Positions 9,871 to 22,444 are shown, counted from the stretch's first letter. The stretch: 64,000 nt of DNA from Phytophthora hibernalis (GCA_012656075.1 JAAKBF010000056.1:372001-436000); one strand, 5' to 3'. Numbers and translations are program-made. The notes: generated from the sequence alone by a model not told the origin.

Positions 9871-10984
9871 TCAAAAAGGCACGAGGGAGCGGAGCCCCCA
9901 TTGTAGGTCATGCAGCATACGCCCACTAGTGAAGAGTTGAGTCACCCTTGGAGCCGGTGACCATGTTAGCAGCGAGGGGGTGACGGATTCCGCGCAGTGG
10001 CTGATGTAGGTCTTGAAGGTCTCCGAAACCCACCGGCCGTGAAATTGGATCGTCATGGCGCTCGATACATGTGCGTTGCACCCCGGCACGGAAGGAGTGC
10101 GGGCTGAAGTTCCTTGGATCATCACCATTCAGTACAGCAGCTTTCTTGATCGCACTCGACAGGTGTGCCGTTGAGATACACGCCGGATGGCCGGTGCGTC
10201 CCAGGTACACTGCCGCTGGTATACCGGGAGGGAGGTTTTGTTTTGATCGTAGAAGAAGAAGAGCACCGAAGACAGGGCACAGGAATGCGTGACCTGAACG
10301 ATATAACATTTTAGCTGTTGTATGCCCGCACTTAGAACCGCGAAGCCGCATGTGAACCGATTGCGCTTCAGTCGCCGATAATGTCGGAGACCCCACCACG
10401 TCCAGGACAACCAGGTCCTCTGCTCTAAGCGCGAACCACTTGAACGAGTTTCCGCTGATGAAGACGATTTCCGATCGTCTCAGGAGGAAAAAGAACGCCA
10501 CACACACGACCCACCAGAGAGCTTGAGCGAAGGGATCATCGAAACGGAGAGTATGGAAGCAGGTTTCGAGTAACCGAATGGACACTGGAGCCTTGTGTCG
10601 CGGAGGTGTGTCAAGCCGGCATATCCCTTTCGGGAGCATGCGAACGTGTGGGTGTGCAATCGGAAGAACCCTACCGGCCGCTGCGAAGAAGTGACGGACG
10701 TCTTGTAGTGTGTTGAGTATCGATGATCCTCGTAGCGGGCCACCAGCACCAAATCCATATTGAAACCCGTGCACGATAAATTCAAAGATTACTTTGATGC
10801 GGTCATCGTCGGTAACGCCCGAGAGCCATGGCTGAATTCCCCGACGCGATGTCCATGCCGTCCACTTTTTCATCGCAGCAGAGTACTTGGTGAGGGTGGA
10901 GTCGGCAACGGAATGCTCACGGAGATATCGTACCAGAGTACTGAGCGTCCGTGGACGTCTATCGTCGGTGATACCTGCGTCCAA
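9871..10984 (-). pseudogene. DIRS-type tyrosine recombinase
   Basis: A 352-aa frame starts near 10984. The N-terminal SAM-like domain has TLSTLVRYLREHSV and KYSAAMKKWTAW. The catalytic domain has Arg in FLLRRSEIVF and HSFRAG supplying His and Arg. After HSFRAGVQRTCIER the frame shifts, and the last catalytic region continues in a second frame as GRWVSETFKTYISH (10060-9990), where the Tyr is the expected nucleophile. All catalytic positions are therefore recognisable but one frameshift divides the domain. Confidence 0.7.
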
Positions 10985-12874
10985 CCACGAGTTAGTTCTT
11001 CGAACTGGATAGCGTAAGACGGGTGGGCGGCAATGCGTGCGGCGCGGGTGTTATCGACCCCAGCGATATGGGAAGCCGAGAAGGAGGTTGAGAGAGCTCT
11101 CCCAGTATCCCAAGAGCATGATAATGTCTTGAGCACGAGTGTTACGTGACGCGAGGCAATTTTGACAGACCACCGCCGATGTATCGTCGATACCAAAGTG
11201 TATGTAGAGGGGGCGACGTCCATCAGCAGCACCGCGGACCCCATTCGTGAGTCGCGAATGCGCAGGAGAGATTTCCCCGGTAATTGATATTGAAGCCATT
11301 GGCTTCCCCGGTCTTGAAGCGCGCAATAAGCCGAAGCCCATGGGACGAAAACTGGTAAGTCAGCGCAATTTTGGTCTTCGTATCGAGCGCACATTCCGTG
11401 GCCGCATGCGTCCATCTCGACGACCATGTCGGGCTCCGGGAGATTGTTAAAGTACTCGAGGGCGACACCATTCAGGAGAGGGAGTGAAGAATCTGCCACC
11501 ACCAGAGCAGAGCATGTTTCATGGATTCGCATACAGTCACATATCGAAAACTGTGCAGGTTAATCTCTTGAAGCCATAGGCGTTGGAGAAAAGGGCGATC
11601 GGCCCTGATGCATGTTGCTCCGTGACGCAAGCTTTCCATGAGACAGCGATACCGTTTCCGCGAGAGTACACTCGAGTGGTACGCCGATGCGAGCCTTAAC
11701 GATCTTGACAGCAGACATCGCGACTGTTTCAGCAATAGTGTCAAATTGCAGTCCCATGATCTTTTGACTTGTGTTCCATGCTGTGAATTTGTCCTCATTA
11801 ACAGCCTCACTGCCTAGTATAGCCGTCATTGCGTAGCGCAGGGAACGTTCCATATCTTCGCAGTTGGACCCGACATCAGCAGCGACGTTGACGTGATCAT
11901 CTACCCAATGATAGTTGAAGAAACCATTCGGGTTGTGCCGGTTGGCATGTCCACCGTGAGCAAATGCTATCGCCCCACCGATGATTTCATATTCCCCAGC
12001 AGAACCCGTCCATCCAAATGTGTAACGGGGCTAGAGCCACGCTATACAGATTGCACTATAGAGTGCTTTGAGGAAGCTTGATTAAGACGAACGTCTGAGA
12101 AGGACGTGCGGGATTTAAGATTAAAATGACTCTGTTATTAGGAGTAGACCCTGGCGGAAGGCCAGGGCCATTGTGGGCCAGGTCCCTCTCTAATAGGCTA
12201 AAACTAAGATATGTAATTGTACTTCTGACCAATCAGATAGTGCCAGGTCACTGCCCCCTTTTGACCAATGGGAGGACAGAACCTCTAAATGTAGATATGA
12301 CAGAATGATACGGAGGCCCGTTTCAAAATGGGCATGCAAACTCAATAACGAGTGCATTCTCGATCTCAATGCGTCGTGCAAAACGGTGTACGCTGCGACT
12401 GTGAATACCGACGTTGCGAAATGCGGAAGTTACATCGCCTGCCATGGCCTTGGTCTCAGCATCAAGGTGTTCCCGCTTGGTTCGTATTATCTCGGAAACG
12501 ACAGCGTCGCAGTGTCGAAATTCACCCTTTGGAAATGCGTCCTGGTCTGTGAATTCGTTGATAGAGGCGCCGTCAGGGAACGATAGATCATGGATTGTCC
12601 TTCCGGATGTCAACGGGTCATCACCCGCCTTGTCGACTATCCCGAATGGGCTGACGAACACTTCCGGCCACATCGAATGAAGGTCCAAGCCCAGTACGAG
12701 GCACCTCCATGCGTCTTGCTCCTTGCGGACGTTTTTGCGCAGTATGTTCACCCTCTCAGTTGCCGACATGATTGTCCGCTGGATGCGATTGACGCGGCAC
12801 GTCCTTCTTGAACGTGGCCGAGCGCGGCGCCGAGCCACTTGTTCACGTACAGGAGAACGAGCTTCACGCGACAT
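10985..12874 (-). pseudogene. DIRS-type reverse transcriptase and RNase H
   Basis: RT motifs on the minus strand are SPFGIVDK, GRTIHDLSFPDG, and AMAGDVTSAFRNV around 12400, where the Asp is catalytic. After the inserted LTR come GSAGEYEIIGGAIAF and the active site NYHWVDDHV (about 11900), then KIMGLQFDTIAETV. RNase H follows with MVVEMDACGHG and SHIAGVDNTRAARI. The coding line is cut by the solo LTR between CPF and GWMGS and also changes frame more than once. It lies directly upstream of the recombinase, as expected for this class. Confidence 0.7.
12021..12325. mobile_element. Solo LTR nested in the DIRS RT
   Basis: A 305-bp insertion starts TGTAACGGGG and ends CCCGTTTCA, giving the TG...CA ends typical of LTRs. 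It is flanked by the perfect 5-bp direct repeat AAATG (12016-12020 and 12326-12330). Removing it with one repeat restores the RT reading ACPFGW on the minus strand. No coding sequence is inside. A short hairpin CCCTGGC/GCCAGGG lies near 12150. The superfamily (Copia or Gypsy) and the orientation cannot be told. Confidence 0.85.
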
Positions 12875-12899
12875 GGCTGGCCGGCGGAGTCTGCGGACT

Positions 12900-13190
12900 T
12901 GTTCTTCGACACGAACACTCGAAGCCGCTCGGTGACCATTAACATGTGGTCATGTCACATGCCTTCACCCATCCTGGCCAGTCCGTGGATACAATCCAGA
13001 ATGTCGTCGTACGCGCGACAGGTGGTGCCGCCGTCGGAAGCGTGGTCGATAGGTTTAAGTCCGACGGGAAGTTGCTGTTAGACGACCCGGCCTCCAGCAA
13101 TTCTTGTTCGTTCTCCTCACGGAAGTGAAGGATCGTCAGCTCTCGTGACCCAAGCCGACCGGAGAAAATCGCCATCAACACGGCCAGACA
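12900..13190 (-). pseudogene. DIRS gag-like N-terminal fragment
   Basis: A minus-strand frame reads GLKPIDHASDGGTTCRAYDD then ILDCIHGLARMGEGM before a stop. The position upstream of RT and the composition fit the gag-like region of this element. Its upstream end meets the 3' end of the non-LTR element at about 13.2 kb. Confidence 0.4.
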
Positions 13191-13268
13191 TAATGTTCAG
13201 GTGTATTGTGTCACTTACTCCGTGAAATTGGACTCTAATAACCATCCTCAATCGGCGTGCTTCACCGA

Positions 13269-16200
13269 TCAAGTTTCGCAACCTACTCGTTCATGCGTTG
13301 CTTTTCTCTCCTTCCTTTCTGTTCCAATCAGTCTGCTTGACGCTGCAGTTTGTTCTTCTGTCCAACGCTGCACGTTACATCTAATTCGTTCCGCCACTCC
13401 CTGCCTTAGTGCGTTCCCTTGCTGCACTTCCCCTGCAGTCATCGTGCTACTTGCTTTATTGTTCATCGCCAAGTTGGCTAGCCAGTCTGCAGCTTTAGCC
13501 CTGTAGTGATGTGTCCACAACGCCACTCGACAGGAGTTCGCAAGTTGTCTTGTCAGCCTGTACCAGTGCTGCATTTTCTTGCTTTTCGGTTGTTTGCGGT
13601 CCCTCATCATGTTAATGATCACGTTGACTCCAATCACATGCATGCCGCTCCATTTGCACTCTACTGCCCTCGCCAGTAGCCTCTGCAACCCGACGAACTC
13701 CGCCACATTGTTCGTCAGGGTCTTGTGTCCCAACGCCGTCGCCACAGCTCAACTTATTTCCGTTCTCGTGTTTTGCTCGTGTAGCGTAACTACGACGCTG
13801 TCGCTGCTTCCTGGCCCTGGATTTCCTCGAGATCCACCGTCGAAAAAGGCTAGTTTTTCCATCTGACTCCGTCCAAGCGAGACCTGTCCTGCGTCTGCCA
13901 CCTTCCCGGTCTTTCACGCAATGAATGCTACAATGCCCATCTTGGACTTTGAAGCTTGCGTGATCGGCATGAGGCCGACCCTGTATCGGTTTATTGCTTC
14001 CGTGAGCATTTTTGCCTGCTTTGCTGTCGCCTCTACCACTGTTAATTGCTCTCTTCCATCTGGGTGCAGGTGCTTCACATTCCATATCCAAATTGTAGCA
14101 AATGTCGCCGCAAACCCAGAGTTCCTGCATTATTTGCTGAACTTGCTGCTTCTTGTGTGTTCATCCATTCCACCAACCACTCCGGTATTGCTTTGAGTTT
14201 CATGCTGAATATGTCCTGTAGTGCTTTCTCTCTTGTGGCTTGGTTAACGCTCGCGCTGATGTCTCCGTAACCACAGAAAATCAACAGACAGTCCCAAAAA
14301 CGCCCTACCGCTTGACACGACCAGATGAGATGCTCTGTTCCTGCATTCATCACTTCTCCGCAAACCGCACATCCGAAACTTTTCATCTCCTTGTTCCACA
14401 ACCTCAACCTATTGTGTTTCAGCCTGCAAATGTTTTGCTGTTGATATGCTGGTATTCCTTGCAGCCGTTGCACTCGTTTCCAGTCTAGCTTCTGTAATGC
14501 CTCCGCTATCCCCGCGCTCTGCCCCCTTCACTGTTGCTGTACATGCATAGCCGCTTGATCGCGTGTTCTCTTCGCTTGGTCAGATATAATGTCCTGCATG
14601 CCTGCGTTGTAGTTTCCATCTCCTCATACCTGCCCACACGGGGCACATTCTGTGTATCGCCGGGTGTGGCGTGAACCACGTTGATTTTGGTGGCACCTCC
14701 AGCATGTGAGTCACTGCTTGTGCATACGTCGTATTTACAGACTGCTTGGCCAACGTCGTCCTCTTTGTGCTCCATTGATGCTTCACGTGACCGCTAACTG
14801 GATCTACCTCGAAGATGTGATGCGGATCATCTAACGGATGGTGGACGCGAAGTGATGTGCACGCAGTCGGCTTGAACGCCAACCCCGGCCAGTTGGCTAT
14901 CAAGTTGAGACTCATCTCTCGGAATCGTGCGCCATGGCGCTCGTCACGGGCATTCCGTGTTGCACTGGTGTACAATAATGTGGCCTACCTTTCTCTATTC
15001 CACTGTCACGATGTCGCCGATCCTCATGTCCGTTACCCGCCGTATTATGTTCTTGTACTGCGCCCATTTGCACTCTCGTCCTCTTGCGTCCCATAAGTGC
15101 GCCGCACATAAAGGCAAATTTCCGATTCCGTCGTGTATGAAGTCTCCGTTGTGCCTGTGCCAGTCCGCTTTCAGCTTGGTCATCTCCCGCCGCGCGATGT
15201 CGCAAAAGTACAGTGCAGTCCTTCAGCTGTCCATCTCGTTACCAGTCCGTTGCTGTGTTTGAGTAGTTGTCGTATTTTTACCTCGATTCTTGGTGTTTGT
15301 CTCTGGATGCTGCTGTCTCGCCCATATGCACTCCGCCCACGGCATCCCAGTTTTCCAGAGATCAGTCGCGACCCTTTGTGATGGTTCACAATCCACAGGC
15401 GTGAGTTGTCGCCATCGCGAACCGCCGACGGTTTGTAAACTGTCCCCCGCCACTTGCACCTCTTCAGTCTCCGTCACCGCCCAGTTCCCCACCGTCGTTG
15501 CCGCCAATGCAGTGAGCTCTGCCCGCAGATTTGGAAGTCCGACCCCGCCGTCCTTGGGAGCCTGTTCCGCCGTTACTGTGGGAATCCACCCTACCGGAGT
15601 GTTATCCGGATGCGCGAAGCTCGATTCCCAAACTAAGTTTTGAATCCGCCGATCCGCGCTCCTGATGATAATGTCTGAGGGTCACGCATGCCTGGCTACA
15701 AACAACAGTGTAGGCACGATAATCGCGGACGCGATCATAGCCCTTTGCTGTACTGTGTTCGTTTTGCCCGCCGCGAGCGCTAACCTCCCCGCTAGCGCTG
15801 CGAACGCTCTCTGTGAAGCTTCGTGAGTGGTGTCACCGGACCCCGCAATGTGCCCTAAGTACCGCACGCTTTCTATATCCTCTATGGTCCCACCTGTTTC
15901 TGGCTGTTGCTCTTGCCCCATTGTTGCTTCGTCCACCGCTGGTGTGACGGCATCCTAGTGAAAGTGCTTTGGATTTCTTCACGTTGAGCCTCAGTCACGA
16001 TATTTCGGAGAACTGCTCCACCGTTTCAATGGCCTTGGCTTGCATCCGTTTGTATTGCAGGTAGATGGCCGTGTCATCTGCATACCCGGCCACCCGTAGC
16101 TGTAGGGTTGCTACGTTAGCTCGATCCCCTATACCTGCTGTTCTTTATCTAGTGCATCGTACAAGATGTCCACCGCTATGTTGAACAGCAATGGCGCGAG

Positions 16201-18421
16201 CGGACAGCCCTGTCTGATGCCGCTCGTCATTGCGACTGGTTTCGACAACGAGCCATTCGCCATAAGCTGTACCTGTGTACCCTGATGAATTGCTGCTACA
16301 ATCGCGCATAACTTCGGTGGTAATCCTTTCGCTCTTAACACTTTCAGCATGAAATCTCTGTAGAGGGAGTCGTATGCTTTGGCGAAGTCGAGCATCAGTA
16401 CTTGTGCTTCACTCAAATCCTGTCTCCGCTTGCAAGTAATTTTGGCTGCCTCTAGTAAGTCGATAGCTTCGTGGATCGTCGTCCCGGGCACAAAGCCAAA
16501 TTGTGTACGGTGCACCAGTCGGTCGATGTATCTCCTGACTCTCCACGCCAGCACCCTCGTAAAAATTTTGTAGTCAGCGCTATCGGCCTGTAGTTGAGAG
16601 AGTCTCCCTTGTCCCCTCCCTTGCTGATAGAAAATATGAAGGCGTCTCCGAATGTCTTCGGCGTGATTCCGTTTGTCATGCACGCATTGAAAATCCTTGT
16701 TAGTGAGGGCGCGACGCGCGAGCAGTGATCCTGGTACCAATCGTTGCTCAGGTCGTCTGGTCCGCATGCTTTCCCTCTCTTACACGTTTTAATTGCTGCA
16801 ATCACTTCCACCTCCGTGATGTCGTCATCGATGTCCTGCATGTCCGCCATGTCCCAATTTCCTTTGATTTGGTCTAGGTACTGATCCACGTTTTGGTGAT
16901 CCTGGGCAGCCCCGTTGAATATGGGCTCCCAGCTTTCGGCTAATATCTCTTCTTTGTCCAACGGATCCCAGTTAGATCCTTCTTTCCTGGACTTCAATAC
17001 TGGAATTGTATTATCACCGAATTTGGTGCATATCCTGCGGAAAAAATGCTTCGTTGACGCGCGGGAGTTCCATGCGTTATTGTTGATCAAGATCTTGGTG
17101 CGGAGGCTGCTTCTGTCTTCCTGTAGCTTCCTCAACTCTGCTAACACTGCTTGTCTCTCCCTCCTCCTCCTCTATTCTGCCAACGTAACTGCACTTCTCC
17201 AGCTTTTTCTTCATTCTCCTGATTCTTGCTCTGTACCCGTTCGTCATTATCGTTTTTGCCTTCCTTGTGAAGATAGTCATCTCTTTAGTCATCTCCCTCT
17301 TGAAAGTATCCCATTGTGCTACCATCTGATCCGCGGTGACGTTCTCCACACTCTGCTCAAACCTTGCCAACCTCTCCGTGATCATACTCTGTGTTGCGGC
17401 TGCAGCCCATGGTGGGGGCGGGTAAACCTTCGGTCGCTTGCGCACACGTAGCGCCCCTTCCGGTGGATGCAACTCCATCATCACCCCTCTATGATCAGAG
17501 TGACAAAGTGGTTCTTCCGCTGCAATCCCGCGTATGAGTTTCCTTGCCCCGACCGATACGTAGAATCGATCGAGTCTCGAGGTTGAGACGCGCCCGTCCC
17601 CGCTTTATGCTGGTATGTGTGATGCTGCTGCGCATATTCTCGTCGTTGGCGCTGGTTGCACGGTGCCGGTCTGCTGTGAAATCCCGCATCGATTAGTCCC
17701 TTATCCTCGACGAACTGCAGCAATTCTTTGGCTCCCTTGTCCTCCCGTCCGTTACTCCCACATCTGTCGGGTTGTAGCTGCGTGAAACAGTTGAAGTCTC
17801 CGCCACACACCACTGTCATCTCTGATGACAGCGCCAGGTTCTTGAGTTGGTTGAAGAAGATGAGTCGCGCTGTCCCCGCCGACGGGGCATATACATTGAT
17901 GAATATTAAATTCTGTGCTCCTATGACACCGTGGACCATCACCAGATGTTTCGTCCACTTCTCCTGTTGCCATGGCCGCACCTACTGGATGGCTCCATAC
18001 GGGTGGATAAATATTGCTAACCCCGCCCTGCGCTCGGTCCCTGACGCCCAAAAGGACAACTTCTGCGCTTCTGTGTGCTTGTACCCCATAACGCCGCGTA
18101 TTGCTCCGCTGCTGATTGGTGCTCCTTCTGGTATAAATGTGTTTCTTGCAGAAATATGATGTCCCTGTTTGCTCTAGTCCCCTTTTATATGGCCCTTTGT
18201 AGATGTCGTACTAGCTCCTGTATGTGAGTCGCTAGTCCGCGTATGTTGTAAGTCGCCAGTCCTATGGTCCTGTCGTATTTGTGTTGTTGTGGTGCCTCGC
18301 TGTGCTGCCATGCTTGCTGTCGTAGTCGCGTTGTTCTGATCTGTCGTGTTAGTCGTTTAAAAATATTCTGTTGTATATTGTCCTTTCTTCTTCCGCTACT
18401 CTGGGATAGTAACTTGTTCAT
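13269..18421 (-). pseudogene. LINE ORF2: endonuclease, RT, RNase H
   Basis: The endonuclease starts with IGLATYNIRGLATHIQ (18.3 kb) and DIIFLQETHLYQ, followed by FINVYAPS and GGDFNCF (about 17.85 kb). RT motifs are FGFVPGTTIHEAI, LMLDFAKAYDS, SGIRQGCPLAPLLF (16.2 kb) and the catalytic GYADDTAIYL (about 16080). A zinc knuckle is visible near 14370 as CAVCGEVMNAGTEHLIWSC. RNase H begins FDGGSRGNPGPG (about 13840) and continues NNVAEFVGLQ and DWLANLAMN near 13450, giving the acidic catalytic residues. More than ten frame changes or stops divide it. The order and motifs are unambiguous. Confidence 0.8.
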
Positions 18422-18764
18422 CGCGCTTGCCTTCTCTCTGCCCCGCTTGCGCCGTCCCCTCCGGTCGCTACTGGCCTAGGTGTTACACTCCCCATCACCA
18501 TGTTCTGCGTGTTTGCCAGTAGCCACCTGACTGGGATTTTCTGATCGCGATCCGTCCCCAACAACTGCACTTGGGAATTCCTGATTGATTGCTCCTTCGT
18601 CGCCGCTTCGCTTCAGTTGCATCAGCGTGATGTTATTGTTGCAGATGTCCCCATTTCGAATCCCCTGTATACTCTGCTCCTGTGTTAGATCCACTGTGGG
18701 TTCATCATCTGCTTCCGATTTCATCTCGTCCTCAATCTTCCTGTCCTCAGTGTTGTCTGCTAAG

Positions 18765-20929
18765 CTAGATGCAGTGACCAACTCTGCTCGCCCTGAACAT
18801 TCCCGCCGAGCCGCCTTCGTGATCGCCGATAGCTCCTTTTTGGCGGCAGTGGCGGTTTTTCGGCGTCGTACTGTGGTCTAGTGGCCGGCCGCCATGTTGC
18901 TGTAGGACCTCGTGGATGTAGCTGTAGCTTTCCGCCTTGGCTGCCTTGCAGCGTTGATATCTATCGTCATCAAATGTAATGGCTTGAAAATGATTGCCTT
19001 TTGCTTTCCACCTCAGAATCAGCATAATCGAACACCATCCCATGGGTGCCAATGCTCCAAATCTGGTCAGCGCTGCGTTCGCCTCCAACGGGTCCACCGT
19101 CCCAGTCTCCACTAGTTCTCCACTTTCCGTCGTCTCCTCGATATACGCATACACTTGCACGGTTGCTCTGCTATCCTTCCCTATATCTAGCACATATATT
19201 TCTTCCCTTGCATGCGCCGCCATGCCCTTGATGTGAACCCCTCTCACCCATAGCTCTCGTGACGCTTCTAATCTGACTGATCTGCGTCGCTGCTCCACGT
19301 AGTGAGTCGCCAGCACTTGTACTTGTGTTTCGTTGTTGAGTAGTAGCGCATCCGCATTGGCACTTGCCACTAGCTCCGTTTCCAGCACATGTGGATGCAA
19401 TAGTAACTCGTCTCTCAAGTTTGCGATGATTCCGTTCATGATATCCTTCTTGTACTCATTAGCCGCTTTGACTGTATGCGGCTTGAGCGGTATGAGTCCT
19501 TTATTTGGTTGCTATATGCGGCATAAAATGCAAACCACCCACATTGTCCATTGGCGACGACCTCGGTAATTTCCCCCGAGGATGTGCACAATCTCGTCCA
19601 GCTTGATGCCGGGTCTATTGGTGGCTTCGACTGCATATACTCGCAGTACTGTGAGCCTTCCTCGTCCGAGTCGTCCGTTGTGTCTTTAACCAGCCCCTCG
19701 TGGTTTGCTGTCTGCTCCAGTTGCATTCCCGCCTGTCTGAGGTTCCCTCTATTCTCCAGTTCGCCCTTGCCTGGCCCTTCGTGCATCTGCTGTAAGAACT
19801 GATGCATGTAGCTTTGTATCGCCAGCTTTCCTCCACCTCCCTGGATGGGATCGTGTCTCTTAAGCGGGGACATTGACCTCGCCTTCCCTTCTCGTTTCTG
19901 TGCCTTCGTTTGCTCTTGTTTCAGCCCTGAGTCTTCTGTCGCTGCCCTGCCTGATCTCCACATCTCCGGTACCCTCCGTTTAGGCAACGACGAGGTCGTC
20001 CGTGTCTGGCGTGTGTGTTCCTTCGCGCTTGCAAGCTTACTGCCCCCACTTTTGTTCCCCTTGGGCTTGCTAACACGGCCGGACTTGTCTTGAACCCCAC
20101 GCACTCCGCATCACGCAAGCCTGGTACAAACGACATGGGAGACACTGTCTTATCTTCAGTCGGAGCGAGCCTCTTGAACATGCGAGTAGTCGCTAGGAGT
20201 TGCGCTTTTGGAGGTTGGTAGTCGCCCTTGGCTTTCTTCGATTGCTCAGGAAAACTGCCGCTTGACAGTTGACGAACGCTGCCAGCTGGAAGCTTGCCTT
20301 CGTCGTTCGGATCGGTGAGAACGGCCAGCGACTGACGCACGCCAGCAACTTGGCTCCGCAGGCTTTCCTGTTCCTGGCGTAGAAGGTGCATCTCATCTTG
20401 GGCTCCAGGCGATGGGGCGGCCGCAGATGTCACGACACGCGCTCGGATAGGCGGTCGTGCATCGCTGACGAGTCCAGGCTGGAAGGACGTCATGAAGTCT
20501 GCGAGGTCGAACTCCGTCGGCGCTCGTGGCATCGCCTTCGTCGCCGAGTCAACCCTCTGTGCCGTGTTCGGACGCGGGGTCTCCGCCTCGGTCGTCGGAC
20601 GATCTTCGGTGGTCGTCGGCTCGTCGGGTTGCGGCGCATGGAGGCCGACGCTGCGTACCAGCTTCTTCTTTCCCTTCTTGGCCTTCTCCGTATCCAGCGG
20701 GGCCACCTTGTTCTTCGCCACTCGCTTGGAGACTCGGAACGGAGGTGGGGTCAGTCGTCGAGCGAGTCGGAGCATCCGTCCACGCAGCGCCATCAGTCGT
20801 GACGTCGACGACCTCTACGGTCGTAATAGCGGCTACAGCTGGTTGCTCTGTGGGCGTAGGGCTCGTCGTGGGAGGCCCAGCCTCGTTCGTGGCGTCGTCG
20901 GCGGTCTTCCTTGGTCCTTGGTCGGTCAT
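18765..20929 (-). pseudogene. LINE ORF1 with OTU-like cysteine protease domain
   Basis: It begins MTDQGPRKTADDATNEAGPP at 20929. A low-complexity Thr/Pro/Lys-rich region and a short coiled coil (EMHLLRQEQESLRSQVAGV) follow across three frames. Near 19560 it reads EVVANGQCGWFAFYAA, the Cys motif of OTU-type proteases. About 175 codons later it reads KGNHFQAITFDD (about 18990), a good fit to the OTU His motif. The intervening REEIYVLDIGKDS is compatible with OTU beta strands. A frameshift at 19436-19440 divides Cys and His halves, so this copy is inactive. A protease function is inferred from motifs only. Confidence 0.6.
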
Positions 20930-21166
20930 GATGGCGTCGTGTGGTTTCGTGTGAAGATAAACGCCCTCTTAAACTAGCTTGTCTTTCTTGTCTTGGTCCA
21001 AAGCTGAACTGGGAGCTGGCTCGCACATGATATGTGCACCACATCATTATTGTACCCATTTGTGTTTTCCTACCACTGATGAACAGGAATCTTCCGAAGA
21101 CCCAATCAATAACTTCGGTTCGATATATAACGGCAAGGCTAAAACGAAGCAATACAGGTTGAAACT

Positions 21167-22444
21167 TTAGTTCTTTTCATTCGTTTCATGCGCGCCATCC
21201 CCGCGAATGCAGTCGAGCAAAGCGTTCTCCACAAGCTGATGACGAGACAAAACGACTTCGCGAAATGACGGGATCACAACGTCATTTATTGCGTGAGCCT
21301 CCGCGACAGGATAGTAGCACGCTTCATCGGAAGGATCTCCAGGTTTTAGGTTCATCTCTGACCGCAATTGTGACACATTGCTCGCCCCATAACTGCATAT
21401 CACGAAAGAACCCTTTTCTTCAGTCTTGTGGACCCACGAACCGGAGTCTTGGACGCCAGCAGTCCAATTTGAGCTGGACTCCACCATAACCACAATTCGA
21501 TGCGGTGTTTCGAACCGCTGTATCACACTGTGCGTATTGAGATCAACAGAACTTCCACCCTCGAGACATACAGAGTTGGGAATCTACTGCAACAGTATCT
21601 GTGAAGCGCTGGATCACACGCGACTCCTGCAAACTAGGAAAGCCCCCAACTTCGACAATCGCCCACACTGTTGACGATATTGCGCTCTTCTCAAAACGTA
21701 GCAACTGGGTACGCTTGAACCCCACCGTCCCAAATTGTCGATCAGTTTTGTGGTAGTGAATCTGTACGAGCTCAGAATCCGGCGTCGTTACCTGCTGCTG
21801 AGCCTCGCCAAAAGAGGCCTCCAGCTCTCGAAAGCGGACATTGACCCGCCCTTCCAGCTTATCGAAGACACTAGGACTCGCAAGACGCAATTGATACCCT
21901 GTTCTCGACTCAATTCGCAGTGCCTTCGTAGCAGCTATTCCCATAGCCATTTGTGCTCTTTGGTCTTGCTGAGCTGTAAGCACACTCTGTAAAGCTCCAG
22001 AAAAGTACACGTAAATCTGCAGTTGTCCCCTCAAACTCTGATTTTCATCCTGTGTATCTTGACAAAGCTGCCTTTCAGCTTCCGAAGCTTCTCTCAACTG
22101 CTTCTGCTGCTCCAAAGTCTCCAACGACATAACTTCCTGTAAACTTATCGTGGCTTCTTGGTTCGACTTCAAAAACGCCACTCGAGTCTCGAGAGTTTGA
22201 GTTTCTTCACGCAGCGCTTGCAACTCTCGTTTCCGCTTGCGCCAGGACGGATTCGACCGTTTTTCTTGTTCATCGAGTGGTTTGTAGTCGAAGTCGGTAC
22301 CAACTCGCGTTTTGTCGGCGCTGGCATTGGAAGCTGCAGGTTTGGAAGTTGGTGGTCCAACTCAATCATGTCATGCAGAAACGCCTCGAGGACATCTTCG
22401 CAGATGGCCGTCAGCGCAGAAGAAGACGCATTGTCACCGTTCAT
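21167..22444 (-). pseudogene. Family B coiled-coil/START-like gene, two frameshifts
   Basis: It starts at 22444 with an acidic leader ending EDVLEAFLHDMIELDHQLPN. It shifts by -1 near 22290, then reads NPSWRKRKRELQALREETQT and a long coiled coil. The START-like half has LRIESRTGYQLRLASP, GFKRTQLLRFEKSAISS and VWAIVEVGGFP. Near 21570 the frame changes again, then continues DLNTHSVIQRFETPHRIVVM, a WVHKTEEKGSFVI strand and the C-terminal signature DVVIPSFREVVLSRHQLVEN. The basic region carries the N-x7-R spacing of bZIP proteins (Asn of NPSW to the last Arg of RKRKR). DNA binding is a guess; no function is established. Confidence 0.7.

Larger units (their letters stand above)
9871..13190 (-). 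mobile_element. DIRS/Ngaro-type retroelement, degraded
   Basis: On the minus strand the order is a gag-like fragment (13181-12900), reverse transcriptase (12874-11560), RNase H (about 11530-11000) and tyrosine recombinase (10984-9871). A tyrosine recombinase downstream of RT-RNase H defines the DIRS order. No room for a methyltransferase domain is seen between RNase H and recombinase, which fits Ngaro-like elements better than DIRS1 proper. The element is interrupted by a solo LTR and carries several frameshifts, so it is dead. Confidence 0.75.
13200..20960 (-). mobile_element. Non-LTR retrotransposon with OTU-like ORF1 and APE-RT-RNase H ORF2
   Basis: About 7.8 kb on the minus strand. ORF1 is at 20929-18765, ORF2 at about 18300-13269, and a short 3' region ends near 13.2 kb. 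ORF2 order is AP endonuclease, reverse transcriptase, zinc knuckle, RNase H, as in LINE clades with a downstream RNase H such as I or Tad1. An OTU-type protease in the first ORF is unusual; the known precedent is the Dualen/RandI group. The many frameshifts mean this copy cannot move. It sits between the DIRS element and the family B gene at 21.2 kb. Confidence 0.8.
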
